Shown here one piece after another: positions 36,913 to 49,749 of a stretch of 64,000 nucleotides of DNA. The translations under genes and the position numbers were made by a program. The notes below the pieces were generated by a model that saw only the letters and a program-made list of their open reading frames with translations, made no database searches and was not told the DNA's origin. Source of the DNA: Gyromitra esculenta (taxonomy: Eukaryota; Ascomycota; Pezizomycetes; Pezizales; Discinaceae); the NCBI GenBank assembly GCA_038503075.1, contig JBCAML010000022.1, positions 1,054,001-1,118,000 of the forward strand, in the 5' to 3' direction. Every line of letters begins with the position of its first letter. Position 1 is the stretch's first letter.

Positions 36913-37476
36913 TGTGTATAATGTTTGGTGGATCGCGCGATTACTCGAAAAAAGGATAGAGGTGCGTGGGGATAACTTTATATGCCTGAGAAGTGGTGGC
37001 ACTTGGGGGCTTTTGGTGTTGGTGGGAGGACAAGGATGATGCAAGAGCTTCTTTAATTCAGACGGAACTGAAGACCGACGATGATACAACCACGAGAGCT
37101 GGTAGGTTGAGCGATGCAGAATGAGGGAGTGGTAAATAGATAAAAGGACAGAAACCGAGGGGCTGCTGATCTTCCTGTAAGTTGCCAATTGGTGACGCCT
37201 TCTTCCGGTGTGTGGGTGGCGCCTTCGTTTTATGTCCTCGCCGCGGAGGGACGAGACGAGATGGTGGTGGTGCTGGTGGAGGACTAAAGAACGGAAGAGA
37301 TGGAAGCGACTAGTGGGGAAGTGCACAAGGGAAGGGAGGGGGGGTGGGCACTGGGCAGCAGCAGACAGGGAACATGAGATTGAGGATTTAGAGATTTTGG
37401 GAAGGGGGGGTGCAAGAAGGAGGATGGTACTCTTCTGGGAGAGGTAAGGTATAAGGTAGGGAAGCATACATGGCAT
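36913..37476 (-). promoter_or_regulatory. Long pyrimidine-rich 5' leader of the zinc-finger gene
   Basis: The region upstream of ATG 36912 is rich in C/T on the transcribed strand and has no stop in the gene's own frame for 188 codons. Its translation (His, Ser, Pro, Leu and Arg runs) looks like leader rather than protein. A long leader is common for nutrient-responsive regulators. If translated, it would give a 468-aa protein. Confidence 0.45.
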
Positions 37477-40400
37477 AGCATACTATTCAGGCAGCACAGA
37501 GCAGGTAAAGGTAGAGTGCTTTGGAGGACTCTACCTATTCCCTATGCTATGCCTGCCTGTCTGCCTACCTGCCTGGTTGCTTACTTGCTACACAATTCAC
37601 TGGTAAGTTAAAGAGAGAGCTGGTGCACATAATTCCACAAAATCTTGTAGAGAACCCTGCCCTGCACCGACTACCGTATTCAGTACTGTTACTCCAATTT
37701 TTCTTTCTTTCTTTTCCATCGTCGCCGCCGCTGTGGCCTTTTACGACGCATGGGGTGCTAGCTACAGTCAGCGACAGTACATGTAGGCATGTACCCCAAT
37801 TTCGAATAGCCAAGCATTTCCTTGCGTGAGGGCAGCTTTGTGATGCATGTGTAGAGAGATAGATGCAACAGGCATGCCTGTATGTGAGCGAGTGAGTCTG
37901 TGTGTGTGTGGTGTGTCCTATGTAAGTGCCATGGAGTAAGACCAGGCGAAATTCTAAACGCGTAGCAAACAGATCAAACAGCAGACGGGACTTCTCCATA
38001 TCACCATCCCTGCTCCCACCCCCCCAAACGCATGCCATCCATCCCCCACCCCTGCCCCGCTCCCTTCTCCCTGTCAAAGTTGCGAATTCCCAGTTTCCGA
38101 GGGGAACAAAATTGCCCATGCCAGACTCCGATTACGTCCAGGGTAAACATGGACTTTTTCCCCTCGCGGTCAGTGAGAGGGTCACACATGCGGCCTTGCA
38201 AAGTGGGCCACAGAGGAATATGGGTCACCCGCCAAGCTTCAATGGCCGTTTTCAACTCTCCCTTACTGACCAGTAAATCACTCACATCTCACGCCGGAAC
38301 TCAACCTGGTGGCGATTCAGAAACAATGACGAGTACGCAAATAAAAAAAATAAAAAACCAAGAATAGAAGAAGTGAGAGTGAGTGAGAGAGAGCGAGTGA
38401 GAGACAGAGATCCCTAGAGGCTCAGTCAAAGACAGAGAGATGCTTTCGGGTGAGGGGTCACACATTTGACAAGACCCTTGTCGTAACGGGTCTCGAGGCC
38501 GGTTGATAGCACTCGACGATCGCGTTTTTTGCTGCTCATCGACTCCGAGTAGAGCTCCGGCAATTCTCGATCGCCCAGCCGGATGGGACACATCGTTGTA
38601 ACCATTCACGGCAAACAAAATAAGAGCCACAGCAAAAGTGTGCGCAGACGCTATTCTTACGTCACTCTTACCCCTTACACATAGCAAGTCCCATTTCAAA
38701 CTCAGACCCGTCATGGACCCTGCCCTGTGCCCCGTTTCTACCACAGGGTGTGGGCTTCTTTCCCTCACCGCCGGAACCAGGTATGGCTTGGCAGGGCCCT
38801 GACCAGGAAGAGCAAGGTCGAATCCGAGGTAACTGAATGCGGGTTCGGGTTGGCTGGTGCCTCCGTATCGTCCCTTGAATCATGATTCTCACTCGACAGT
38901 GGTTGTGGTGGTAGACCTTGGTGCTGCTACCCGTGGGTGGTGGTGGTAGTGCTTCTCACTTCCGCCAGGCACCTAACGCAGCACGCCTTCCTTCCGTTTC
39001 CGCCTCGCATTCGGCACGGAATGCAAGCCCACCGCGTGGTCGTAATGGTTTTTTTTGAGTTTACCTTTCCTCCAGAACTCTCTTTCTCCTTGCAGCAGGA
39101 GAGAAGAAAAAGGGTCCACATCACAATAAACTCTGTTTAGACATCTAATATTTTATTTATTACATGTATTCCGTTGCGAAAGGCCGCATCCGAAGATAGG
39201 TAGGTCATAAGATACAGTGCGTTCAAATAGTTATATGTCAAATGTCGGAATAACTGTTCATCCTTTTTCCACCCCGCACTTGACCCAATCTCGTAATGCT
39301 TGCTGGAGCTGCCCTATTTCGGCGAAACCTTTCGCTTCCCCTGTCGCTAAAACAATTTTCCTTTCCAGGGCCTCAAACACTATTATCGGAACCGAGTAAA
39401 AACCTAGGGTGGGTATTTTTATTTTATTTTAACCAGCATAGTCCTCCCACTTCAACGGCAAAATGAAAAAAACCCCCTAATCAAATTTCAATTGTTTTTT
39501 CTATCCGCCAAAAAATTGCAAGAGTGGTGTGGCGTGTGGTGAAAGGGTTATGCAGGATGTTGCAGATGTCTTAGTTATTTGCATGTAGTGGCTTGAAGAA
39601 GATTACATCCAAGGAGAGAGATAATTGTTTTCCTTGTTATTTTTTCCTCTCGTTGCTTTGTTTTTTGTCGTGAGTTAGACGAGGCTCATGATCGTGAAGT
39701 GAAGCTGTTGACAGACAGATAGCAGGGTTCACGTGTATCGAAGAAACCCGAGGATCACCCACAGAGATTCACGAGATCCTCCACAGCGCAACGAGTGGAC
39801 GGGAAAAAGATCCGTTGGTGGCCCACAGGCCCTAACAAGCTAGGTCTGGCGACGAGACTCCCACAGACCTCGACGCCAGTTTGCTGATCATTGCTTGTCG
39901 GTTCCTGTCAACCGAGGGGTGCCTGGGGCCCGTTCTGCTAGTGAGCACGGAACCGTTTTTCTTTGGTCGCTGTGTGCAAAAACACTTAGCCACTGCAGCT
40001 GCAACCCGAGACGAGCAGAATAGAGTAGAACAGAGCAGGGCTACGACGTAGCCTAAGCTAAGATCACGACAGCAACAGTGAATGCGACGTCATAATTCGT
40101 TCATGTGGGTAACTGGATCCAACCTGGTAAATAGAAAAAAAATTGGAAATTGGAAATTAGACAGACAGTGCAAGCAACTCTCGAGGTAAAACCCCTAGCA
40201 AGTTAAATTGTATTACTTATTTATATGTCATATTTCTTTACTGTTCTTTATGTGGGGCCTGAAAGACCCGTTCCGAATCTGCATTTTCTGGACCTTTGCC
40301 GATGTCGAACAAACCGGCGAATGTACCCCAAAACCCAAACTTGTCTACAAGACAGCCTCGACGTACAGCGGGAGACCTGCCCTCCCGACGAATGGAAATA

Positions 40401-40985
40401 ACCTTCTCCCTCATGTACAGATATCTTGCGGGAATCTATCTCGAGATCTTGCATGCGTTTCTGGGCACAGATGTACATACTTATCCGAAAACGTGATATC
40501 AGATCCGCTGTCCATCAGGGGACCCAACCGCATATACCATGTATTCTTTAAGTTTTTACTCTGGGTTTTGAACATTCCCACGGGTCCGAAATCTTAAAAT
40601 CTAGCAACGGATCCGAATCTATATACCAAGCTCTGATTTTCTAGAAGCTCCAAGCGCGAGATCTGGCATCTCTTCGGTTACTTTCTGTCCGTCCCCAGAT
40701 AATGGACCCCGAAAGAAGTTGAATGTAATCACGACATGCTACGGACATGCGGGTTTCCGCCCCACAATATTCCGATAAGAATGAATACGAATCTAATATA
40801 GGATTTTCCCTGGGGTTCAAGGTAGGAAGCACCTTGTGTTTCCCAAGAAAAGAAACGCAGGAACGGTCTGGTATGCAATCGATTTGACAAACACGGTAAT
40901 TTCTGCTAATCCATACTTTATTGAGATCATTAGGCGGCGAGAAAAGGGAAAGAAATAAAGTATTGTGATCCAGCCACCCTCACAT
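37477..40985. other. Stretch without a recognised gene; upstream region of the zinc-finger gene
   Basis: Overlapping short frames at 37521-39140 on both strands have no motif. A purine microsatellite (GAGTGA/GAGAGA) is at about 38374-38408. The 3.5 kb may hold upstream control sequence for the zinc-finger gene. TACATGTA occurs at 37778 and 39161. Frames at 40208-40832 are not supported as genes. Confidence 0.45.
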
Positions 40986-43723
40986 TTAAGGTAGGCCCCG
41001 GCCAGCATTAACCGCTTTCGCGACCAAGCTGGTGTCTGGTCGATTTTCTGGGGAAACACGAACCAGGTCAGTACAAGGTCAACTGGTCAGTAATTGTGTC
41101 GCTGCTTCTATTCCACCACCCCCACAGCTATAGAGGAGGGGCTCCTTAGTAGTTTGAATCCACGTCGTTTCCCTTTAATCACGGGGCATAACAGAGGAAG
41201 AGGAAGGATAATAACTATCACTTACCAGCATATCGTTCATAATTCTCCAGATATAACATGGGATCAGACATGGTATTAGTAACCGCCTCACTCGCCTCCA
41301 ATGCATCAATCCAAAGCCCTAAACGAGTTCCTGGCTGTGCCAAGGGCCATCCCCTATAAGGATTTAAGACCCTTGATAACCGAAGTAGCCAAGGGGCAAT
41401 TGAAACATCGACAAAAGTCATAAACGGCCCCTGTATAATCAATAAATTTAGCCCTCTCGAAAAAACAAAGTACTGACATCTAGGAGCACTGGTCGGCTTC
41501 AAAATTCTTGGTATGTACGACCACTTACCAAAAAGAATGGGCCAACGGCGTCTGCTGCATCGACTATCTTGGAGATCTGCAATGCATTAGAAAACGGTCA
41601 ATCTTGTTAGTCACTTCTACAATAGGCAAGTAAAGGCAAGGTAAGGAACTGTAGGTCAGATTGAGCCCCAGATTCTGCAAATCTTGGATCGTCAGAGGGG
41701 CGGTAAGGTGGTGTGAGGGGAAAAGTCACCGGCAAATGTTTAATTTGCTAACCACGTGGAGCAATGCGGGGTCTTACTTTACTGTTTTGTGTAAAGGGAG
41801 GAAAACAGAGAAAGCAAATACCAACCTCTACTTTTAGTTCCTCCGCGAAATCAACCTGCTTAACTTGGTCTTGTGCTTGGAGATAGCGGTAGAATCCTGG
41901 TACAATATTTCTGTTTACCTGTGTTCGCACCGCGTAAATCCCTGGATTAGACTAAGCAGGGGATAGGAAGATTTGGTTCCTTACATGATCTACCCACAAT
42001 CTTGAGGTTGCTTTGAGCTGGGGGTGTTGAGGTAGTAATGAAGTTCCGACCTCGAGATCCTCTAGATACTCAAGTAAAACAGTACTCTCATAACAACCCC
42101 AACTGACCCGTCGTTCAATTGGTTAGATACGTTCAGGCATCTACGTCTTTAATTGCATAGGGGTACATACTCGCCGTGCTTCAATGCTGGAACTAACCCC
42201 CTTGGATTGATATCCAGAAGGCTTTGGGGTTTTTTATACGGATCGACTTCAATATACTGATAATTTAACCCCTTGACTTCGAGGGCTATCCATACTCTTT
42301 GTACAAACGGGCTATCCGGGGAAGAATTGGTTAGCTCACTTTTTTGATTGTACTGAGCTACGTATTGGGTAAGATGCAAGGAGTAGAAAAAATGAAGAGC
42401 ACAGACCAAAAACAGCTGCCAAAAAGTTTCAACTCGTTCGGTTTCGAGTGTCGTTTTACTGTTTGTAATGCTTGCCCAGAGGCTTTCTTTGGGTATGTCT
42501 TCTGTTGTTTTTTCCCATCCGTCTCTCCTCCTTGGAGAGACGTTGTCGGGTGGCTTCTATCAGACATCTGTTTTGAAAAGAACGATACAATGAAAGGCGA
42601 CGATGTTGAACTTGAGACGATGTTTGGGAGCAAATAACACAAGCGATAGCTGCATGAAGAAATAGAAGCTGTCGTGGGAAACGTGGAATATGATGTGGGC
42701 TTAGACAGGAAATCAAGCGAAACGAGGCGATGTCATCGCTTCCAAAGGAACAAAAATCCTAACCCACAATGACGTATGCGGGTCCGAGAGATCCAATAGC
42801 ATGAAATTATACTAATAAAAATCCAACTAAAGAAATGAACGGTCCTTTTGAGGTTTAGAACTATGGATTTGGCTAGACTCACCTGGACTTTCTTCATCTC
42901 CTTCTGTCTCTTAATGCCCTCTCTCTCGACGGTGCATTTCTTGATACGGTCGCTCTCTTCTAGTGTATGTCGGTGGACCTCCCCTAATAGCCCTGGAATA
43001 CCGTATTGGTCGAGCTCTGGGATTTTGCCCGATGTCATTAAGTTAAGGCCTTGTTGACCACCACCAGTGTGATCGTTAAGCTGTATGTCGTCTCCATCAA
43101 TACCCATACCATTGCCTAAATCCATAACATCCTCTAGCTGATGTGGAAGGCTCTGCCCGTTAGTACCTGAACCTTCTCCACCCATCCCATCCAAGGGATC
43201 TCCAAGCCTTGCCCGTTGCGGTAGACCTTCCTTTCGAACCCTCTCAATCGTGAATGTTTTCCCAATCCCATTATCGTCATCTACAATCGTTTCGACAACC
43301 TTGATCTTCATGTCACACAAATCGCGCTCTCTCGCTGTACGCTTCCGTTTCTTCTTGTTGGGATCCTGATTTTGGGGAGTTCCCGGGGGACGCCCCTTCA
43401 GGCGGCAATCATAGTAATGGGTCTGAAAGGGACCCTTCTTCGATTTCTGAGTCGACCGATGTGACCTGATCCTTCATTCAGATAGGAATTCGATATCGAC
43501 AGGAGGAAGGGTTAAAACCAGATGTTGTCGACATAAGGCCAATATGTATTCCACCTACTCACGCGCCAGAAATTCAAGAGGGGCTTATCAGTCCTTGGGG
43601 TGTTCCTATCGCGATTCGAGGAGGGGCAGGGAACAGCTACTCTTCCTCGGTCAGTGTCATGACCTCTGTTACGTGAAACAACCTGTTCCGCCACTCTTCG
43701 AGACTGGCAGGCATGGCATCCAT
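40986..43723 (-). CDS. Omega-like glutathione S-transferase fused to a fungal N-terminal module (487 aa)
   Basis: Ten exons: 43723-43641, 43554-43519 (36-nt microexon), 43465-42883, 42501-42407, 42311-42171, 42102-41985, 41918-41826, 41576-41529, 41430-41226, 41047-40986; total 1464 nt in frame. Residues 1-235 carry LEEWRNRLF, YWPYVDNIW, SHRSTQKSKKGPF, HYYDCRLKGRPPGTP and KKKRKRTARERDLC, with HRHTLEESDR near the end; function unknown. Residues 236-487 are a cytosolic-type GST: GSCFCPFVQRVWIALE, LDINPRGLVPAL, GCYESTVLLEYLEDLE, VDVSIAPWLLRL, C-terminus AVNAGRGLP. Cys266 of the CPF motif is the expected thioltransferase residue, and its codon is split by intron 42312-42406. Two introns are long (381 and 249 nt). 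Donors gttttaac and gtctgt are weak. Alternatively the GST starts separately at ATG 42567 (275 aa). From memory, fungal orthologues show the same fusion, which I could not verify. Confidence 0.75.
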
Positions 43724-44843
43724 TGTCGTTGTTGAATATTCGCGGACTGCTTTCTTTTTTGTTCCGGCGGCGGGACGAGTGACGGGCCCGTGATGATTGA
43801 CGGAAAGTGTGGGGGTTAGCGAGGTCGGCAGATGATGGGACGTTTCTGCGGCGTCTTGAAAGCGGCAAGGAGTTTCCTGGAGGCGATTGTGTGATCGAGT
43901 TGCTGCTTTGTGTGCGGAGAAATGGATGGCTGGAGACATGTGGCTGGTGGCTTATGCCTCGGCAGCGCTAGTACATGTATGTGTGTATGTATGTACGAAA
44001 TTCGCCCCTTGAACGAGAAGGCCTGCCATCAGACACTAAACACAGCATCGGCTATAGGCGCTTGTTTGGACCCATCAAACTGCATTGGACTGCATGAGAG
44101 GAACAGGATATTCCCGTGGTTTCGCATTTTTGACTCCTCTTTTCACTGATTATGGCCTCATGTTGTTTCCCTGTTCTCGAGGTGCTGATATTCGATGCCA
44201 ACAGTTAGCTCTGCTCTAACACGCAATCGCTGGAGAAAAGTTTTTTGTTTGTTTATTCTGATTGGGGGCAAATCGGAGTTCCGTGGAACTTGAGCCCGCT
44301 AGGCTCCGTCTGTCAAACAGGGGCTTCGCCGGTCAATAAAATAACATTCGTTATTATTTTCGCTTGCATAAAATGAGATCGAACCATTTCATTACTTTCA
44401 CGTCTTGGGCGGCTTCGAGTTATTCCCTGTTGTTTTGTGACTCTGCTAAGTCACTGGTTATTGATTGATATGGATACATACACCTATATTCATCTTTCAT
44501 TCATCAGGTATCACTCGATCCGGGTAACCTCGAGTAGCGGACGTCAAATTAGGCGCTCACCACCTGCAGTAATTTATATTAAACAACCGGAAAAAACTAT
44601 ATTATAGTTGTACAACCGATATCTAGAGCTTACGATTTCGTCAGCAGGGATTATCTTTTTCCTTGATTTATGTTGCGAAACTAACGCGTGGACTATAGAC
44701 AATAGAGATGAACTCTCATGGAGCTCGAAGCCTTGAAACCACCCCCTCCGGCCCCAAGCCACAATCTAGCCTGGGATTAGGGCATGTCTATGGTGATTAA
44801 TTGTTTTAGGTTGTCGCTAGATGAACGGACTTCATACCGAAAT
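43724..44843. other. Upstream region of the GST fusion gene
   Basis: The coding frame of exon 1 is open upstream to an ATG at 43939, so a longer N-terminus (72 more residues) is possible; I prefer the ATG at 43723 (MDAMPASLEEW). Beyond 43940 no gene is supported. A TACATGTA palindrome at 43972 is followed by a short TGTA-type microsatellite. Confidence 0.4.
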
Positions 44844-45560
44844 TTACGCCTCGAGGAACTGGCGCCTAGCTTTGAGAAATATACCATCTTTTGGGGTTAA
44901 AAGTATATAGTACGCGTACGTGCTGGGGGTTCGGTAGTTGACGCAGGGTTCGATATACTCTATAAGGTGGTTGTAATCCGGGGTATGCATGTATTTGGGT
45001 TGATCTAGACGGCGAGCTTTGGTTATGGTTCCAGAGTCGGTAAGATCAATACAACGTGCGTTTTTTTTGTATAGATATTTAAGGTTGGCGCATTTCTCCA
45101 GGAAAGTCTTGGGAACTTTAGGTATCGAGCTGAGAAAAATTACATATAACCATGCCTTAGATATGCACTTATGAGAGTGCAACCTGGAAATATGAGATCG
45201 ACGCCGATAAATTTGATACCAGAGAGAATGTTCTGCAGGGAAAACCAAGGGCCCATTAGAGTTTCTCTCTTACTCGCATTCAGTTAGAATACAGTTCAGG
45301 GCCTAGACTCGGTCGGGGTTATAGCCGGCGGTGGGTTCCGGTACTTTATGGTTTCTCATTTGACCCAGAAACTCATCGAGGAGATCCAAACTTGGCATAT
45401 GTCTTGGTTCGAGATCGGATCGATCTTGTACAGGTGCATACTGCAAGATATCCCGTGGACAGTGAGCCGAATTACGCAAGTCTCTTTTGACATGTTAAAC
45501 ACACGGGGGGCACATGAATTCGAAGTCTGTATACGTGTAGTTTTCTCTTGGTGATCTTTG
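44844..45560 (-). pseudogene. Decayed protein-coding gene, family not recognised
   Basis: Two protein-like segments lie in order on the minus strand. The upstream one, around 45490-45310 (contains NSAHCPRDILQYAPVQDRSD and DEFLGQMRNHKVPEPTAGYN), ends in a stop. The downstream one, 45233-44844, follows an acceptor-like ttttccctgcag and encodes about 129 residues (starts HSLWYQIYRRRSHISRLH, ends ARRQFLEA, then stop). Both look much more protein-like than the surrounding desert. I could not join them without a stop or an unsupported splice, and no start is evident. It may be a broken copy of a family member located elsewhere, or a live gene with unusual introns. Confidence 0.35.
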
Positions 45561-47988
45561 AGACATTGAAAGTATAAACGCATAAAACGCATAAAATCGA
45601 CCCCTCGCAGTTTCACCCCTCTCCGAGGTGCAGCCGACTTTCCCGAATAACGGTAACGGGAGTTATGAGCAGTTTTTGGGAGGGGGCTTAGTAGTATTTG
45701 ATGGTGTTCTACATTTTTAATTGAGCGAGCAATTCATTCGTTTTTTTTGATTTTAAAATTAGATGAATCAAATTCCAGGGTAGATGGAATTTTCAAGGTA
45801 CATGTATGCGGCCCGAGCCTAGCCTTGATCTGGGCATGAAGATCATGTGGCGAGCTGGTGACGATGATTGAGGATATTCCATCGGAGTTTATGTATTTTA
45901 TTGAAAAACAGACGAGCCACCCCCCAAGGTAAAAATAGACTTTGCTGAAAATCTTAATGTAAGAGTCTCTGTTGATCCCGGAATTTCGTTATATTGAATT
46001 CTAGGGTATACTGGTCGCTGGGTATATGTTCTTCATTTTGGTAAGTACTAGTGGCCGCAGCCGCGGTGACACCAGCTAAGTCAATTAATGGGCCTGTTCT
46101 CTCCAATACTAGGCACATATTCTGGATACGCCTATTCCCAACAGATGCGAAGAAGATGCAGTGCTCGCCTAAGGTACGCTTCTAGTCCTTCAATAGTCTC
46201 ACCAAATATTCGTAGTGATCTCGATCGCCTACCTGCTTTAAACGCTATCATCGGTTATTGGCCGCTCAATCTCGAAAATGCCGAAATCTGCAATGATCAG
46301 CATACATTGACCCCACATAAACTGCTTTCTCGCTTATTGCACAACATACGCCCTTGCATACTCCAGCTTACATCAGGACCCTGATAATACCATGTCGTTG
46401 TGAAACCATGCCGCTCACCGACAACATCCGCCTTCCCCCCAACGCCATGCTGGCCGTGGAGGTATCTCCAGCGATGGTGGCTGGCCTAGACCTGGATGAT
46501 AGGGCCCCTTTTTGTCGGTGAGAACCTGTAAATAACTATCTCAACCAAGTCTATGGTATTTTTCAGCGCCTGATGGACTCAGCCGTCATATCCTCGTGGC
46601 GGCCAGCGCGCTGATAGAAAAATGTTCACCACTTGTTCTTATGTTATATGTACTTTGCAAAATTTAAAATCATGTTAAAATCAGGGTTCTCTTGATGCCC
46701 GAAGGCTTACTGTTTCTTGTCGGTGAGAAATATATCTCAGCTACACCGTGCAAGCAAGGGCCTAAGATCTTTTTTACTTCCTCTCCTCGACTACAATTGT
46801 GGTTTTATTAATACTCTACGCTTGGTGTGGCTTAGGGAGTCATAAGGCTATCAGAGTTTCAAATACAGCGGTCCTCGTTTACAAACCGTAGTATTTATTG
46901 TTATCGAGATGTTATGAATGAATTTTTTCAATTATCAAATGTAATAGTTCGATGCCAACGGGGGAATACCAGATCCAAGCAACTGCAGAGGCGAAGTAGA
47001 GTAAGTATCAGCTGGTGTTAATCACTAGCCGGATTGCTTCCTTCGGGATATTTGGAGACATTGCTTCTCGGATCTCGGAAAGCGTTATTTGTGCTTGCAC
47101 CGTTATTCGTTACTTGCCTGAACTCGTGGTCAAAGGGCCACGTCCCGTGGGGATCATGAACTTCAACGAGCAGAGCAGAGCATCGGGGCGGGGCTGTTGC
47201 CGGACCCCATATTTGCTTCTGCTCATGCACCTGTAGGGCACGATCTCGACCCTGCCTGAAAGCGGCTGATTGTTGGCCTGGAGGTACCTACTGGAAATTC
47301 TGTATGCAGAGACAGGGATACGATCGAACGTGTAATCCAACAAACTGCTGCAGGAATTAGTTCGCAACTGTAATGGCTAGAGACGGCATTCTGAGCAAAT
47401 TTAATTGCGTTTTTACTTCATAATTACTTCATTTTGGCGACGCTATGCCTGCAGTATGGGGTACCAAGGGAGAAGTGCGTGAGAGTTCATGATCGAAGTG
47501 TGCACGTGCTGTGGCCTCTCATTGGGTGGCGGTGCAGGCACGCGCCTCAAATCTAATAGAAGGCATGAGATGAGGAGATACATATAAGATTGGGAAAATC
47601 AAAGTCGTAGAGCAGTTTCGAACTAATATAACCAAAAGCTTAATTCACCTCAAAGACCATTTAGTTAGAAATGTGTGTTGTATGTTTGTATCTGTTGGCT
47701 GGTACCTGGTTTCCGCTGTACCGCATTTATTGTAGTACGCTACTTTAGGGTGGAGCCAGTGTGACGATTCTCTCTGTGTTTATGGTTACCCTCTCGTCTA
47801 GTTCCTCCCTTGAATACAGACGAAGGGATTTAGGTTGGGGTGGTGTTCATATCGCGATGACGTCAGCTATTCAGTCTCAACTTATAACAACCCCACCTTG
47901 AAATCACAGAATGTCCAACGAACGTAAATTCACACATCTCAAAGATACCCAAACAATTCAAAACAATAGTTTACAAACACAATCAACA
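45561..47988. other. AT-rich stretch without a recognised gene
   Basis: Short frames only, such as 98 codons at 46088-46384 (+) and 70 codons at 47018-47230 (-). The latter (for example VEVHDPHGTWPFDHEF) looks mildly protein-like but has no known motif. TACATGTA occurs at 45799. The last 150 bp are the probable promoter and leader of the I78 gene. Confidence 0.45.
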
Positions 47989-48334
47989 ATGTCTAGCGGC
48001 CAAGAGAAACAGTGGCAAGAAAAGCTTGTGGGGAAGAAGATCACCGAGGACTCTGGCTCAGCGGTATGTTTTTCGTTACTACCATTTCTACTGTTTATCA
48101 CACGATCATCTAACTCCTTCATATACAGTCTGCCTTTTCGAAGAGAGACCTTCCCGAAAAACATAGAGTCATTGCGCCTGGGACCATTGTGACGCGAGAC
48201 TGGAACCCTGACCGGTAAGTCTAACCGTCTCGCTTCAATAAGAGTTTCGTTAAGAAAAGCTGTCTAACGATTAAGATAGTTTGAATGTTCATGTTGACGA
48301 TGAAGGAACTTGTAGCCATGTCACTATGGGCTAA
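47989..48334 (+). CDS. Peptidase inhibitor I78-family protein (71 aa)
   Basis: There are three exons: 47989-48063, 48129-48214 and 48280-48334. The introns (65 nt each) have donors gtatgt and gtaagt and acceptors atacag and gatag; the second has a tctaacg branch point and splits an Arg codon. The product starts MSSGQEKQWQEKLVGKKITE, continues HRVIAPGTIVTRDWNPDRLN and ends VHVDDEGTCSHVTMG. The core W...VGK, RVI.PG..VT.D, DRLNV.VD..G and terminal G match the I78 inhibitor family, small proteins related to potato inhibitor I that block serine proteases. Length is normal. No signal peptide is visible, so it is probably cytosolic and could act on vacuolar or endogenous proteases (inference). The upstream in-frame ATG at 47911 would add a leader-like N-terminus; I prefer 47989. 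Confidence 0.88.
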
Positions 48335-49748
48335 ATGGCGTATGCTCGTTGCATGGCTTGTATCAGAGGTAGGGTTGAATTAGGCTTTCTTCTTTGGTTC
48401 ACTCCCTTTGGGAATACGAAGAGTATGATTTGGTAGTCATTTGAGCTTTTTTTCTCATTCTTAGACCATGATACGCTTAGTGGAGTATATGAATATATTT
48501 TCTCTGGTTCGGCTTCCTCTTTTCCCAGTGATTATAGTCATGTGAACTCTACTCTATTTGTAGCATTGACAGCACTATCAGAAGAGACCTTCCTAGCCCG
48601 TACGTACCAACTCTGAGAACAAAGCTCTTTTCGAGACTGGGGAGGATCGAGGGGGCTGTACCACATCCAAGAAAACTATCGTCCTACCACCTCGTCGTCT
48701 TCCCGTTCTCCGTCTACTTGAGGTGAGATTAAATACTCGAAATGCATGGCAACCATGTAATCTTGCATCATAGCTCGCCTTCTACATGCTGCTACAGTCA
48801 CAGCCGAAGTCACAGCCCAAAATTGAGGGAATTCATACCAAAGATATATTTAAACTACTAATTTTTGCATATCTGATCGTGATTTCTATAGTTAGGTTAT
48901 TGCTTTTTAGTTGTTGATCGTGTTCGCTATGCTGCTAACTACCATGCCGGTATTTCAGGTATTTAATCTCACCCCAAGTATATCAGAGAATTTGTTCAGG
49001 ATACCTTGGAGTTTAGTGTTTTATTGGATGTGGGTCTCGAAGGGGCGATGACCTAAGACTGTGACCCTGTCCTTAGACCAATATTACATAATCGAGTGAT
49101 ACATTATGATTTTGATCATATATATGCGCATGCACCGCTAGAGAGCTGTAGAGTAACAGTCAAGGCTGTAACTTGGAAGAATCCATGCTAGGCTGCGAAG
49201 ATAATATAAGTCGAAAACATACGATTTGTGGCCAAATGAAAGTTGCACATGCGCTGCGCATGCCTACAGAGGAAAAAGAAAGAATTATTTCGCGAGTTGG
49301 GTCTTTCACATGATGTTAATCCGAGCTTATCGGTAGTTAACAAATGTTTTAGATAAATTTATGCTATCTCGACTCTCTCTCATGATCATGATCAGCTATC
49401 GACCTGCTTCACAGCAAACATCTGAGAAAATTCTCTGTGATAGGAATCTCTTTTTTTTCAAGTTTTTGTCCCGACAAGGTGCCATATCCGGCTTTTGATC
49501 ATAGGATAAAATACCGATAGAGGGTTCTTCCGGGTTGGGGTGGGTTTCTCTCACTGTGTCGAACCCAGCTAGGAGCTCCTCCTGCTGCAGCGGCCTTGAA
49601 CACAACAACAATTTCAACGATAACGTTTAGACGAGTGGCCCCTTCCCTCTATGATCCTCTGGCATACTCGCAGTACTCGTATTATTTGCCGTGAGTAGAA
49701 TAAAAGTGCCCTAAGCCAGCTGACCGTTGCACAGATAAGCTGGAATTT
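48335..49748. other. AT-rich stretch without a recognised gene
   Basis: No gene is supported. A CGAGTGAT word at 49093 is followed by TATGAT and TGATCAT. A 73-codon minus frame (49396-49617) has no motif. Confidence 0.5.
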
Positions 49749-49749
49749 A

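Noticed and set aside
36913..37476. The 468-codon frame as one long zinc-finger protein
   Set aside because: The first 188 residues are His/Ser/Pro/Leu runs typical of translated leader, and [20 protein letters not shown] looks like a real start.
37565..38119. 184-codon minus frame
   Set aside because: Low-complexity and His/Thr-rich from a GT microsatellite; no motif.
42149..42409. GST frame reading NSSPDSPFVQRVWIALE, suggesting Ser in place of the catalytic Cys
   Set aside because: The SPD part is intron. Splicing 42407 to 42311 (gctaac branch point, acceptor gatag) restores GSCFCPFVQRV.
40986..42567. A stand-alone 275-aa GST starting at ATG 42567
   Set aside because: Possible, but the 22 residues before KTYPKKASGQAL look like intron, and the join KKVQ to KTYPKK is in frame with the upstream exons. 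Kept as the alternative.
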